A DNA stretch of 64,000 nt from JAUVXJ01 sp964433755 (lineage in GTDB: Bacteria > Chloroflexota > Anaerolineae > UBA7937 > B3-Chlor): NCBI GenBank assembly GCA_964433755.1, contig CAYSSR010000004.1:1-64000 (forward strand), written 5' to 3'. Positions 15,572 through 25,081 of the stretch are shown here, piece after piece. Below the pieces are notes generated by a model. It saw nothing but the letters and a program-made list of their open reading frames with translations. It was not told where the DNA came from and searched no databases. The position numbers were made by a program, and so were the translations under genes. How positions within the stretch are numbered: position 1 is the first letter of the stretch; each line of letters begins with the position of its first letter.

Positions 15572-16798
15572 ATGAACCTGTGGCAGACTCTCAAAGTCGC
15601 ATGGGAAGGGATAGCCGTCAACAAGGCGCGTTCGTTCTTGACCATGCTGGGGATCATCATCGGGGTGGCGGCAGTGATCATCATGATGGCCGTCAGCGCC
15701 GGTACCGAGGCAAGTATCTCCGACCAGATAACGGGCCTGGGTTCCAACCTGATCATGGTCAATCGCGGATTCGGAGAGGGTGCGGGGCCCGGTGCCCGCA
15801 TGGAGAGCGAGGGACTGAGCTATGACGATGCCCTGGCCGTGCGCGAGCAGGTGACCGGCATTGTCGGGGTGGTGGCTGAGCAGATGGCCAGCGACCAGGT
15901 CGTCCGGGCCGAGTCCGCAACGATTGAGACGGATGTTATCGGGGCCATGCCCGATTTCCCGGAGGTGCGGGGGGTGGAGTTGGCCGACGGCCGGTTCTTC
16001 GCTCAGGAAGACCTGGACCGCAAAGCCAAGGTAGCAGTGCTGGCCTACGATACCGCGCAAGAACTGTTCGGCAATGAGGACCCCATTGGTCAGAGCGTTA
16101 CCGCGGGGAACGTGAGGCTGACCGTCGTGGGTGTCATGGCTGAGAAGGGACTAGTGGGCCAGACCGACTACGATCAGAGGGTCTATGTTCCCCTCACCCT
16201 GGCCTTCCAACGGTTCAGCTTCAGCCGCCGGTTCGGAGACATGATCATGACCATGTACGTGCAAGCCGAGAGCCAGGAGACGATCGACAGTGCGATCACT
16301 CAGATCGACGCGCTGCTGAGGAGACGTCACGACATTTCGGCTGCGGAAGACCCGGACTACACCATCTACACACAGGAGGACATCATCGAAACGGCCGAGT
16401 CCACGACAGCAGCCTTCCGCTCGCTGCTGGGTTGGGTGGCCGGAGTGTCCTTGTTGGTGGGCGGGATCGGAATCATGAACATCATGCTGGTCAGTGTCAC
16501 GGAGCGCACGCGGGAGATAGGCATTCGGCAGGCCGTGGGGGCTGCACCGTCCGACATTCGCTTGCAGTTTCTCACGGAGGGCTTGGTGCTCTGCCTGGTG
16601 GGAGGCTTGTTGGGGGTGGCCTTTGGAGTCGGGGGTTCCTGGCTCTTTGGACAAACCAGCGACATGCGCACGGTGGTCGTTTGGAACTCCATCGTGCTGG
16701 CCTTCTGCTCCGCGGCGGCGGTGGGGATCTTCTTCGGCTTCTATCCGGCGAATCGGGCCTCGCAACTCGACCCCATAGAGGCGCTACGACACGAGTGA
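15572..16798 (+). CDS. MacB/FtsX-type ABC permease
   Basis: A 408-aa permease: one N-terminal helix (LTMLGIIIGVAAVIIMMAVS), a large extracytoplasmic domain (about 45-280) and three C-terminal helices beginning with SLLVGGIGIMNIMLVSVTE and RTREIGIRQAVGA, the classic FtsX/MacB signature. It is the membrane partner of the ATPase just upstream, with ATG 15572 one base after that stop. Together with the 13470 adaptor it should export a peptide, lipid or lipoprotein-like substrate. Confidence 0.93.
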   Translation: MNLWQTLKVAWEGIAVNKARSFLTMLGIIIGVAAVIIMMAVSAGTEASISDQITGLGSNLIMVNRGFGEGAGPGARMESEGLSYDDALAVREQVTGIVGVVAEQMASDQVVRAESATIETDVIGAMPDFPEVRGVELADGRFFAQEDLDRKAKVAVLAYDTAQELFGNEDPIGQSVTAGNVRLTVVGVMAEKGLVGQTDYDQRVYVPLTLAFQRFSFSRRFGDMIMTMYVQAESQETIDSAITQIDALLRRRHDISAAEDPDYTIYTQEDIIETAESTTAAFRSLLGWVAGVSLLVGGIGIMNIMLVSVTERTREIGIRQAVGAAPSDIRLQFLTEGLVLCLVGGLLGVAFGVGGSWLFGQTSDMRTVVVWNSIVLAFCSAAAVGIFFGFYPANRASQLDPIEALRHE

Positions 16799-16820
16799 GC
16801 GAGAGGTAGAGCAAACAAAG

Positions 16821-17465
16821 ATGGAGGAAAGTATGGTACGGAAATCAATAGTCGTGGGGCTCACGATGGCGTTGGTGCTGGTCCTCGTGGCCTGCGGAGG
16901 TAGCCAGGCCACTACGAGCGCCACAGTCGGCGACGCGGCTCAACCCGCCGCTGGCCGGCAATTCGACATCGGCGACATGCCTCTGTCTTCGCTACTACCG
17001 GTGGGGACGTTGATGCTGGAAGAGACAGAGTACGCTGTGACCCCGGAACAGGCGCAGGAGTTACTGCCCTTGTGGCAGATGGTCCGAGCTTTGGAGGAGA
17101 GTGGCACCGCCTCGGAAATGGAGAGTGAGGCGGTCTTGAAGCAGATCCAGGAGACGATGACTGCGGAGCAATTGGCCGCCATCGAGGAGATGGATCAGGA
17201 AGACATGGCAGGACTGATGCAGGACATTGGTATGCGTCAACAGGCCCAGGAGTCCGCAGACGATGACGACGATCGTGGCGGCTTTCCCATGGGAGGGGGC
17301 GGAATGCCCATGGGGGACATGGGCGGTATGCCTGGCGGTCCCATGGGCGGCGGAGGGGAAACTCAGGGCACCCCAGCGGCCGGGCAGGGGATGATGGGTA
17401 GCTTTGGCACGGCCTTCGTAGACCAGGTCATCGAGCTTCTGGAGGCGCGGGCGGCTGAGGCGTGA
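16821..17465 (+). CDS. Met/Gly-rich lipoprotein, CpxP/Spy-like helical core (first copy)
   Basis: A 214-aa predicted lipoprotein with lipobox LVACGG. The core (about 55-140) has MPLSSLLPVGTLMLEETEYA, then TPEQAQELLPLWQM and MTAEQLAAIEEM, which loosely resembles LTxxQ-type Spy/CpxP chaperones; that link is inference. A Met/Gly-rich segment (GGGGMPMGDMGGMPGGPMGG) follows, then a conserved C-terminal FVDQVIELLEARAAEA. It lies 22 bases after the MacB permease and is probably co-transcribed. ATG 16821 or the internal ATG 16833 may be used. A tandem copy is at 17600. Confidence 0.75.
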   Translation: MEESMVRKSIVVGLTMALVLVLVACGGSQATTSATVGDAAQPAAGRQFDIGDMPLSSLLPVGTLMLEETEYAVTPEQAQELLPLWQMVRALEESGTASEMESEAVLKQIQETMTAEQLAAIEEMDQEDMAGLMQDIGMRQQAQESADDDDDRGGFPMGGGGMPMGDMGGMPGGPMGGGGETQGTPAAGQGMMGSFGTAFVDQVIELLEARAAEA

Positions 17466-17599
17466 GATTACTAGGCTATGGGTATGGGGGGTACTGTGTC
17501 GCCGCTGAACGTGGGGCCGAGTCTAGCCTCGCACTGGTCGAACTACTGGCCACTGCACGACGGTTCGTCGCGCACGAGAGTGTGAGGATGTGACTGAGT

Positions 17600-18334
17600 A
17601 TGAAAGGATCTCTTGTGAGGAAGACTCTGCTGTCTGTGTTGCTCGTGTTGCTGTTGTGCGGATGTGGAGAGGCTGCGGTGACGGAGACTGACGACACCTC
17701 CGCTACCGCACAGGCGGGGACGGCTGCTGTGGAGCCTGGAACGGATACAACCGAGGGACTGACGCCGGGCGTGGCTGATACCGCCGGTGGGGGACCATTC
17801 AACGTCGGCGAGATGCCACTGTCTTCGCGGCTGTCGGTGGGGACGTTGATGCTGGAAGACACAGAGTATGCTGTGACGCCAGAACAGGCGGAGGAGTTGC
17901 TACCTTTGTGGCAGATGCTCCGAACTTCGCAGGAGAGTGGCGCCGCCTCTGAGGCAGAGAGCGAGGCTATACTGGAGCAGATTCAGGACGCAATGACTGC
18001 GGAGCAGCTAGCCGCCATCGATGAGATGGACCAGGAGGATATGGCCGAACTGATGCAGGATATTGGCACGGCTCGGGGGCCCAGGGAGCCCGCCGAAGAT
18101 GGTGGCGGCGGTCCCGTGGGAGAAGGCGCAATGCCCACGGCAGAGGCGGGCGGTATGCCTCCTGGCGGTGAGATGCCCCCCGGAGGAGCGGAGGGTACCC
18201 CCATGGGCGGCATGCCTCCTGGTGGTGGTTCTGGAGAAGCGGAAGGCACCCCCATGGCGAGGGGGATGGGGTTCGGCCCAGCCTTCATAGAGCAGGTCAT
18301 CGAGCTTCTGGAGACGCGGGCGGCTGAGGCATGA
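17600..18334 (+). CDS. Met/Pro/Gly-rich lipoprotein, CpxP/Spy-like core (second copy)
   Basis: A 244-aa lipoprotein (lipobox LLCGCG) duplicated from the preceding gene: MPLSSRLSVGTLMLEDTEYA, TPEQAEELLPLWQML, MTAEQLAAIDEMDQEDMAEL and the same C-terminal VIELLETRAAEA. Even the DNA around the two stop codons is similar. The low-complexity tail is Pro/Gly/Met-rich (GGMPPGGEMPPGG). Its signal peptide and first mature residues match those of the next gene rather than those of the first copy, suggesting recombination between neighbours. Function unknown; an extracytoplasmic chaperone or metal-binding role is a guess. Confidence 0.75.
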   Translation: MKGSLVRKTLLSVLLVLLLCGCGEAAVTETDDTSATAQAGTAAVEPGTDTTEGLTPGVADTAGGGPFNVGEMPLSSRLSVGTLMLEDTEYAVTPEQAEELLPLWQMLRTSQESGAASEAESEAILEQIQDAMTAEQLAAIDEMDQEDMAELMQDIGTARGPREPAEDGGGGPVGEGAMPTAEAGGMPPGGEMPPGGAEGTPMGGMPPGGGSGEAEGTPMARGMGFGPAFIEQVIELLETRAAEA

Positions 18335-18460
18335 GATCACTAGGGTTAGGGACGCTCTGTCGTCGCATAGGCGTGGGAGCGAGAAAGGCTTCCCACCAGT
18401 TGAATTGCTGGCCGGTGCACGTTGGCTAGTGGCACTGGAGCATAGGGGATGTAGGTGAGT

Positions 18461-19693
18461 ATGAAGAGAAGTCTGCTGGTTGTTATACTTATATTGCTGT
18501 TGTGCGGATGTGGAGAGGCTGTGGTGTTGGAAGCTGAGGATACCTCCGCTGCCACGGCTCCGCCGGTGGCCCTCGAGGAGATGGTGACGGCCACGGTGGA
18601 GCCTGAGCCAACAGCCACGGCTGAGGAGCCGACGAGCACACCGGAGCCCACAGCTACCGCCACGGAACCGGCGAGCACGCCGACACCTGAGCCGGTCGAG
18701 CCGACGGAGACGGCCACGCCAACCGCAACGCCGCAAGCTGCTGTTGCTCAGAGTACCGTGGTACCGACGGCGGCCGCTGAGGAATCGTCCAGTTCGGGAC
18801 TGGAGGGCCGGTTTGTCTTCCAGGTGGCCAGTGGCGGCGCCATCTACACTGTGAACGCGGATGGCTCCAACCTTACTTACATCACCAACGGCATGGACCC
18901 CAGTTGGTCGACCGATGGCACCCAGATAGCCTACTCTAGCTGGGCAGAGCCTTGGGGCATCTACATCGCGAATGCGGACGGGAGCGGCGAGAAGCTGCTG
19001 TTCAGCTCCAGCGTGGGCCGGGCGCCCGTCTGGTCTCCCGATGATACCCAGATCGCCTTCTACTTCGAGACAGAGGGCATGACAGCGCCCAACCAGAGGT
19101 GCACGGGAGGGGTGTGTGAGACCATGCCCGGCCACCTACAGACTGAGTGGCACGTGGGTGTGTTGGACGTGGCCGACGGCTACCTCCGTCAGCCCTACGT
19201 TGACCGCTTTTCATTCTCACCCACCTGGTCTGCCGATGGGGAGTGGCTGGTCTACGATGGGGGTGATTCCGGCACCCTCCCATCCGAGGTCCGAGGTCTG
19301 TGTACGACTACAGTAGAGGGTCCGAACAACACGGTGTTGACCGGCAACACCAATGATCACTACCCTGTGGTGTCTCCCGATGGGACAAAGGTGGCCTTCA
19401 TGCACTGGCAGCACGACCATTGGGAGATCTACATCATGAACATCGACGGCGGCGATCGGCACCCGTTGACGAGCAGTACCATGTACGTCGATCCACGGCC
19501 AAACAACGTGGCTCCCGCCTGGAGCCCGGATGGGGAGCAGATCGTCTTCCTATCGGACCGCAGCGGAGAGTGGGAGTTCTACGTGATGAACGCCGATGGC
19601 AGCAACCAGATGAAGATACTGGAAGAGGTAACGGAGACTCTGGATATCCAGTACAACAATGCGTATGAGAGAGTGATTTCGTGGGGGCCGTAG
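18461..19693 (+). CDS. Lipoprotein with TolB-like (PD40) beta-propeller
   Basis: A 410-aa protein: lipoprotein signal (LLLCGCGEAVV), a Thr/Pro/Glu-rich linker (about 30-105) that would span the cell wall, then a propeller of WD40-like PD40 blades with recurring YTVNADGSNLTYI, PSWSTDGTQIAYSS, PVVSPDGTKVAFM and PAWSPDGEQIVFLSDRSG. Such propellers bind proteins or peptidoglycan partners. The signal region is near-identical to that of the 17600 gene. GTG 18455 is an alternative start two codons upstream. Confidence 0.85.
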   Translation: MKRSLLVVILILLLCGCGEAVVLEAEDTSAATAPPVALEEMVTATVEPEPTATAEEPTSTPEPTATATEPASTPTPEPVEPTETATPTATPQAAVAQSTVVPTAAAEESSSSGLEGRFVFQVASGGAIYTVNADGSNLTYITNGMDPSWSTDGTQIAYSSWAEPWGIYIANADGSGEKLLFSSSVGRAPVWSPDDTQIAFYFETEGMTAPNQRCTGGVCETMPGHLQTEWHVGVLDVADGYLRQPYVDRFSFSPTWSADGEWLVYDGGDSGTLPSEVRGLCTTTVEGPNNTVLTGNTNDHYPVVSPDGTKVAFMHWQHDHWEIYIMNIDGGDRHPLTSSTMYVDPRPNNVAPAWSPDGEQIVFLSDRSGEWEFYVMNADGSNQMKILEEVTETLDIQYNNAYERVISWGP

Positions 19694-19720
19694 GCCTGGG
19701 GGACAACGAATATCGACCTG

Positions 19721-19750
19721 TTGACACCAGACACGGCCCTACAGTATGCT
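19721..19750 (+). promoter_or_regulatory. Promoter of the two-component operon
   Basis: TTGACA at 19721-19726 and TATGCT at 19745-19750 with an 18-base spacer. No direct-repeat box is present here, so the regulator genes seem to be constitutively expressed rather than strongly autoregulated. Confidence 0.7.
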
Positions 19751-19798
19751 ATTAGTGGTCGTGAGAAGAGATAAGGCGACCCACTTCAGAGGTGACAG

Positions 19799-20476
19799 AT
19801 GAGTAGAGTATTGGTAGTAGATGATGACCCTGGCATAGTGAAAGTGGTGCGGGCCTATCTCGAGCAGGCGGGTTTCGACGTCCTGGTGGCCTACGATGGC
19901 AAGAAGGCGCTGCAGATAGCGCGCCACGACAAACCGGACCTGGTTGTCTTGGACCTCATGCTCCCTGAGATGGATGGTTGGGACGTGTGCCGGGCTCTGC
20001 GAAAGGAGTCGGACGTGCCCATCATTATGCTTACAGCTCGCGTAGAGGAGACGGACAAGCTGGTAGGTCTGGAACTGGGCGCCGACGACTACGTGACCAA
20101 GCCTTTCTCGCCGCGGGAGCTGGCGGCTCGGGTACGGAGCGTGCTTCGCCGATCTGGGGCCATGCCCGCGGAGCCGGAGAGGATGTCACTCCGTGGCGTG
20201 ACCATCGATCTATCGCGCCACCAGGTTGTGGTCCAGGGCGAGCCGGTCGAGCTGACGCCCACTGAGTTCAGCTTGCTGGCTGCTCTGATGAAGGATCCGG
20301 GACGGGCCTTCACCCGTTCGCAACTGCTGGAGTCCGTCCAGGGATACGCCTACGACGGCTATGAGCGGACCATCGACGTTCACGTCAAGAATCTTCGCCA
20401 GAAGATCGAGGAGAATCCTCGCAGTCCTCAGCGTATCAAGACCGTGTATGGCGTGGGCTACAAGTTCGAGGATTGA
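19799..20476 (+). CDS. OmpR/PhoB-family response regulator
   Basis: A 225-aa regulator: receiver domain (about 3-115) with DD at 9-10, phospho-acceptor Asp in LVVLDLMLPEMDG and Lys in YVTKPFSPREL, then a winged-helix DNA-binding domain (about 130-225) with LTPTEFSLLAALMKDPG and the C-terminal RIKTVYGVGYKFED. This class binds pairs or triplets of 6-mers repeated every 11 bases, exactly the pattern found upstream of 7642, 8456, htrA, 11647 and 13470. It is therefore the best candidate to control those genes. It overlaps its kinase gene by 4 bases. Confidence 0.95.
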   Translation: MSRVLVVDDDPGIVKVVRAYLEQAGFDVLVAYDGKKALQIARHDKPDLVVLDLMLPEMDGWDVCRALRKESDVPIIMLTARVEETDKLVGLELGADDYVTKPFSPRELAARVRSVLRRSGAMPAEPERMSLRGVTIDLSRHQVVVQGEPVELTPTEFSLLAALMKDPGRAFTRSQLLESVQGYAYDGYERTIDVHVKNLRQKIEENPRSPQRIKTVYGVGYKFED

Positions 20477-21864
20477 TCCGGTTGAGAAGCCTTTGGTTCA
20501 AGCTGACGGCAGCTTTGGTTATCGTGACCCTCCTCGGCGTGGGTATGTCACTGGTCATACCTCAAGTCATCACGGTCAGGAACTTCGAGAGCTTCGTCCA
20601 GACTAGCCGGGCGACGGAGAGGGAGGCGATGCTCGAGGCCCTCACCGTCTACTACGAGGATAGGGGGAGCTGGGAAGGGCTGGAGTTGCTGTTGGTCTCG
20701 GGGGTCGGACACTCTGACTATGGAATGGGCCCCGGTGGCCGGGGAGGGACTTGGAGAGCCTGGCCCTTCCGCTTGGCTGATGCGAACGGAGTGGTGATCG
20801 CTAGCCAGCGCGGCGAGGAGGTAGGACAGCAGTTGACCACGGCTGAGCTGCGCGAGAGCGTCGCCATCGAGGTGGACGGTACACGCGTTGGGTACCTGGT
20901 CCCCGTCTTTGCGGCGCCAGACCTCCGACAGCCGGAGCAGGACTTCCTGGCGCGGATGCGTGAGAGCATCGTGCCGGTGGGCGCAGCGGCATGCGGCGTG
21001 GCGATCGTGCTCGGTCTCGTGCTGACCTGGCAGATGACCGGCCCTCTGCGGAAGCTCACGACTGCTGCACAGGGCATCGCCGGTGGCGACTTGAGCCAGC
21101 GGGTGGACATCAAGTCCAGGGACGAGATCGGCGAACTGGGGCGGGCCTTCAACGAGATGGCGGAGAGCCTTTCGAGAGCGGAGACGCTGCGCCAGAACAT
21201 GACTGCAGACATCGCTCACGAATTGAGGACGCCACTCTCGGTGATCCGGGCCAACCTGGAGGCGATCCTCGACGGAGTATTCGAGCCGGACACGGAGAAC
21301 GTTGAGTCCATACACAAGGAGACTGTGCTGCTGTCGAGGCTGGTGGACGATCTGCAGGAACTGGCCCTGGCCGAGGCTGGTCAACTGAGGATCGAACCGG
21401 AACCGACGGACCTCGTCGATCTGGCGGAGCGCGTGGTGACGGGCGTGGCAGCACGGGCAGAAGGAGAGGGGGTTACCCTGGTCAAGGACCTGGCACCGGA
21501 CCTGCCGTCGGTCTCCGTGGACTCGCAGCGTATCAGTCAGGTGCTCTCCAATCTGATCGACAATGCACTGCGGCACAGCTCCGATGGTGGAAAGGTCACC
21601 GTCAGGGCCAGACAGGCCGGGCAGATGGTACAGGTGGACGTAGTGGACGAAGGGACTGGACTCAGCCCCGAGGAGCTTTCCCTGGTCTTCGAACGTTTCT
21701 ACCGGGGCGACAAGGCCAGATCTCGCAGGACTGGCGGGGCGGGGCTTGGTCTCTCCATCGTCAGACAACTGGTGGAGGCCCACGGAGGAAGGGTCTGGGT
21801 AGAGAGCACCGAGGGTCAGGGTGCTACGTTCTCTTTCACACTTCCGGCGGAGACGACCACCTAG
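20473..21864 (+). CDS. Sensor histidine kinase (BaeS/CpxA/PhoR-type)
   Basis: A 463-aa membrane kinase: TM1 about 8-32, an extracytoplasmic sensor region (about 33-160), TM2 about 165-185, HAMP (about 186-238), HisKA with DIAHELRTPLSVIRANLEAI (His near 249) and a HATPase domain with NLIDNALRHS and GGAGLGLSIVRQLVEAHGG. The sensor region is rich in Gly and has no recognised fold. The start is TTG 20473 overlapping the regulator stop as TTGA, or TTG 20482. The neighbourhood of HtrA, PDZ and export genes suggests it senses envelope damage, as CssS does in Bacillus. Confidence 0.93.
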   Translation: MIRLRSLWFKLTAALVIVTLLGVGMSLVIPQVITVRNFESFVQTSRATEREAMLEALTVYYEDRGSWEGLELLLVSGVGHSDYGMGPGGRGGTWRAWPFRLADANGVVIASQRGEEVGQQLTTAELRESVAIEVDGTRVGYLVPVFAAPDLRQPEQDFLARMRESIVPVGAAACGVAIVLGLVLTWQMTGPLRKLTTAAQGIAGGDLSQRVDIKSRDEIGELGRAFNEMAESLSRAETLRQNMTADIAHELRTPLSVIRANLEAILDGVFEPDTENVESIHKETVLLSRLVDDLQELALAEAGQLRIEPEPTDLVDLAERVVTGVAARAEGEGVTLVKDLAPDLPSVSVDSQRISQVLSNLIDNALRHSSDGGKVTVRARQAGQMVQVDVVDEGTGLSPEELSLVFERFYRGDKARSRRTGGAGLGLSIVRQLVEAHGGRVWVESTEGQGATFSFTLPAETTT

Positions 21865-23828
21865 GATCTATTCGATAGTTCCACGAGTCCCAGGCTGTCC
21901 CAGAGCCGGCAGCAGGTGACCAGCAACTCCGTGACCCTCGTGCCTGTCTCCAACTCGATGAGGTCGCTGATCTCTTGCAGGTGGCGATTCCCGTCGGCCC
22001 AGTAGAGGGCCAGGGGTGGATAGGTGTAGGTGCCCTCGGGACTCTGTTTGTAGACGCGCCACCACGCCTCGTGCTCTTCGTCGTTCATCTTGCCGAGGTA
22101 GTTCTTCAAGTCGATAGGCCCGGGGCACAGTCGTCGGAGGACGATCCGTGCCGCCTCCTCTTCCCACTGGTTCTTCGGTCGCTGCATAGGAGGGTCGAGA
22201 ACCAACTCCTCCACCCCAGCCAACTCCCGGTGGGCGAACTCGTGGGCCTCCTTCTGCCAAGGGGTCACGTCGATGGTGTGCAGGCGGCGTAGGGAATCGA
22301 GGGCCGTGTCGTTGCGCTCCACGAGGAACTGCGCTCGTCTGGCCAGCGTCTGCCCGTGAGGAGGGGTCTCGCTTGTCCCGGCGGCTGCCGTCACGTGGTC
22401 GCGGAGGGTGGCTAACAGGTGTGTCTTGAAGCGGGAAAGGACCTCTTCGGCCAGCCAAGTGGTCTCTTGCTGGCCCGCATGGGCCAGGAAGTGGGCGTAG
22501 GTGGCCGCCACGCTCCCCGCGTGGGCCAGCATCTCGGGGTCCACCTTGTCCAGGGCGTCGGCGGAGGTGTGGTGGAACTTGTCGGGCCACTGGATGATCA
22601 TGGGACACGGCACCCCTACGGTGGGATCGACGAGCAGGCAGTGATCGCTCCCGCCGGTGAAGGGGGAGACGGCGTGCCTGAAGAGGGGCTGGTTCCCCGG
22701 CCCGGCTCCAGAAGATACCTGCTCCACCAGCCGCGTCACGAGATCGTCGGCGAAGCTAGCGGACGATCCTGGTGCCTGCTCGATGGTCATGGCGCTGCCG
22801 CAGAGGTTCTGGTCCTCACCCACCATGTCCAGATTGAGAGCGGCTACCATGTGGGGCAAGAGGGCTTCGTTGTTGGCCAGGTAGGCGGCGAAGCCCATCA
22901 TCTCCGGGACGAGAAGGAATCTGATCCCTCTGCGCGGCGCGGCCAGAGTGCCGTCGGAGATCAACGACTGGAGGGTTCGAGCCACCTCCAGAACCGCTGC
23001 CGATCCGGAGGCGTTGTCGTTGGCTGCGCCCTGGGGGTGGCAGAGATGGGCTAGCAGCACCACCTCTTCTTCGATCTGGCCAGGGATGCGAGCCGACACG
23101 GTGTTGATCTCGCCGTCCCAGAACCTGCTCTTCACGGTGGCCCGCACTCTCACCGGGGGCTGGCCCTCTCGTTGCCGCTGTTTGATCAGAGCGCGCAGCC
23201 GCGCCCCTTCTTTGGGCGATAGGACGAACCCGAAGCACTTCCTCTCGCCACCATACCACCAGAAGGAGGTGTATTGCAGCGCGTCGGGGAGGTCCATAGG
23301 GTGGCGAAGTCCGGGCAATTCCGTCATCGCGTCGGTGAGCAAGCCCACAGCCCCGTGCTTCTCCACGGCCAGGTAGTGAATTCGGTCTCTGTCACCGCTG
23401 CTGAGCACCACCTTCCCGTGGAGGTCCAACCCTTCGTACTCGGCCCACTCCTCTCCGTCCTCCAGGAGCACCACCTCGGCCTCTCCTTCGAAGGGCGCGC
23501 TACGTTGGATCAAGCTGAGCTTCTCTTCGCAGAAGTCGGCGAGCTTGCTCCTCCCGCGCGCCGGCTCGACCAGATAGAGTGTGCCCTCGGTGGCGTCCCA
23601 CTCCTGGAACATGGGCCACCCCCAGGCGCTGATGCCCTCTTGCGCGGGGAAGCCTAGAACCTGAGCCTCCAGTCCAAACTGCTCGAAGCGCTCCCGACAG
23701 TAGTGGGCGGCGTTGCGAAACCCGGGGCTGGCTTGAATACGATGGTACCTGGCGATGTCGGCCACGTACTCTACTGCTCCGAGGCCCGATGCGCGACCTT
23801 GGACCACCCTCAGGGTCTTGTCGATCAA
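21861..23828 (-). CDS. M28-family zinc aminopeptidase with C-terminal extension
   Basis: A 655-aa protein. The peptidase domain has the di-zinc ligand pattern: His in LLAHLCHPQGAANDNASG with its Asp, Glu in LVPEMMGF, Asp in LNLDMVGED and His in KFHHTSADALDKVD. A PA-like insertion (about 100-210) precedes it. About 190 C-terminal residues after the peptidase domain have no clear homology and look helical and charged, perhaps a winged-helix or cap. No signal peptide, so it is probably cytoplasmic. The start is TTG 23828 preceded by TAGGAG. It lies 72 bases downstream of lgt on the same strand. Its stop codon shares a CTAG with the stop of the convergent kinase gene. Confidence 0.85.
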   Translation of the reverse strand: MIDKTLRVVQGRASGLGAVEYVADIARYHRIQASPGFRNAAHYCRERFEQFGLEAQVLGFPAQEGISAWGWPMFQEWDATEGTLYLVEPARGRSKLADFCEEKLSLIQRSAPFEGEAEVVLLEDGEEWAEYEGLDLHGKVVLSSGDRDRIHYLAVEKHGAVGLLTDAMTELPGLRHPMDLPDALQYTSFWWYGGERKCFGFVLSPKEGARLRALIKQRQREGQPPVRVRATVKSRFWDGEINTVSARIPGQIEEEVVLLAHLCHPQGAANDNASGSAAVLEVARTLQSLISDGTLAAPRRGIRFLLVPEMMGFAAYLANNEALLPHMVAALNLDMVGEDQNLCGSAMTIEQAPGSSASFADDLVTRLVEQVSSGAGPGNQPLFRHAVSPFTGGSDHCLLVDPTVGVPCPMIIQWPDKFHHTSADALDKVDPEMLAHAGSVAATYAHFLAHAGQQETTWLAEEVLSRFKTHLLATLRDHVTAAAGTSETPPHGQTLARRAQFLVERNDTALDSLRRLHTIDVTPWQKEAHEFAHRELAGVEELVLDPPMQRPKNQWEEEAARIVLRRLCPGPIDLKNYLGKMNDEEHEAWWRVYKQSPEGTYTYPPLALYWADGNRHLQEISDLIELETGTRVTELLVTCCRLWDSLGLVELSNRS

Positions 23829-23900
23829 GTTGGTGCTCCTACAGGGGTATACGGCCTGGCAGCGGAAGGCCCGGGAGCTAGACTCACGTCCGGTGTGGTG

Positions 23901-24743
23901 TCACGCCGATTCTTCGGCAGTGTCCTCGAGGTCCTCGCTGCTAGGCCTGGCGCGATGACGGTACACCAGAATCAGCAGGGCGACTACGGCCGCTGCGAGG
24001 GAGACCACCTGTGCCGCAGCCAGGGGACCTAGCATCCAGGCATCGGGGCGCTGGAACTCCACGAGGAACCGTCCCACCGGATAGAGGATACACCACAGCA
24101 GGAAGACGTCGCCGTTCCGCAGACGCGCCTGGAAGCGACGGGCCACGTACATCAGGGTGAGGAAGACCAGGAAGTTCCAGATGGATTCGTAGAGGAAGGT
24201 GGGGTGAAAGCGCGTACTGTCCGGAAGGTTGGCGAACATGGGCAGCCGATACGCACGATCAATAGGAATGCCCCAGGGAACGGTGGTGGGATACCCGTAC
24301 AGCTCCTGGTTGAAGAAGTTGCCCCAGCGGCCGATGGCCTGGCCCAGGGATAGGGCCGGCGCAGCGATGTCCACCCAGGTGAGAAAGTTGAGCTTCTGCC
24401 ACCGCGCGTAGACGAACACCGCAAGGACACCTCCAGCCACGGCGCCAAAGATGCCCAGACCGCCCTGCCAGATCATGACGATCTCGACGGGGTGCTGAAG
24501 GTAATAGTCGAACCCTCGCAGGAGGCCCGACGGACTGGAGATGACGTGATAGAGCCTGGCCCCAATCAAGCCGAAGATGACTACCAGAATCAGGCCGTTC
24601 CAGATGTGCTCTGGGTCCTCGCCCCTCCTCTTGGCCTCCAAGGTGGCCACGTAGGAGCCGATGAGGATGCACGCCACGGTGATCATTCCGTACCAGTAGA
24701 TGGGTATGCCGAGGATGGGTAGTCTGAAGGCGATGGGGTCCAT
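23901..24743 (-). CDS. lgt: Prolipoprotein diacylglyceryl transferase
   Basis: A 280-aa polytopic membrane enzyme that adds diacylglycerol to the lipobox cysteine of lipoproteins. It shows the family order: early YWYGMITVACILIGSY, GLIGARLYHV, the hallmark IGRWGNFFNQELYG region, HPTFLYESIWNF and RFLVEFQRPD near the C terminus. ATG 24743 is preceded by GGAAG and removes 43 unlikely upstream residues. The many lipoproteins encoded at 16821-19693 would be substrates. Confidence 0.96.
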   Translation of the reverse strand: MDPIAFRLPILGIPIYWYGMITVACILIGSYVATLEAKRRGEDPEHIWNGLILVVIFGLIGARLYHVISSPSGLLRGFDYYLQHPVEIVMIWQGGLGIFGAVAGGVLAVFVYARWQKLNFLTWVDIAAPALSLGQAIGRWGNFFNQELYGYPTTVPWGIPIDRAYRLPMFANLPDSTRFHPTFLYESIWNFLVFLTLMYVARRFQARLRNGDVFLLWCILYPVGRFLVEFQRPDAWMLGPLAAAQVVSLAAAVVALLILVYRHRARPSSEDLEDTAEESA

Positions 24744-24779
24744 ATTGGCACTTCCTTTTCCGTGGAGATGTTGAAAGTC

Positions 24780-24809
24780 ATTATAGCTCCGTTGCGCCGG
24801 GGGCTGCAA
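24780..24809 (-). promoter_or_regulatory. Possible lgt promoter
   Basis: On the minus strand, TATAAT (24785-24780) with TTGCAG (24809-24804) 18 bases upstream. The -10 is perfect, the -35 weak. Confidence 0.5.
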
Positions 24810-24903
24810 CCGGAGGGCACTAGAGAGCAGGGATGAGTTGGGGGTTGAAGTGACGAGGGAGCGTCCTTGCACTTGGGGCTACTGTCATGAGTGCCAAGAG
24901 GGG

Positions 24904-24932
24904 TTGACCTCTCGTATGAACTGGCCTATAAT
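24904..24932 (+). promoter_or_regulatory. Strong promoter in front of the accessory island
   Basis: TTGACC 24904-24909 and TATAAT 24927-24932, 17-base spacer. Transcription would start near 24939, giving a leader of about 140 bases before the DUF3644 gene. Nothing else coding is seen in 24810-25081. Confidence 0.75.
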
Positions 24933-25081
24933 GGTCCTGGAATCTCACATAGTCTGAAGCCGAGCGCCCCAGGTCTACTATGCGGGAAGGCCGGGTGGAT
25001 TCCACGTGAGACACCAAGCAAGCTATGCTGACGGGTTGCGTATGGTCAATCGTCGGGTCTGGATGCCACGGGGTGTAGGCC

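Noticed and set aside
20548..21783. 411-codon minus-strand frame opposite the histidine kinase gene
   Set aside because: Shadow of a well-supported kinase gene, His/Arg/Gln-rich composition typical of antisense frames.
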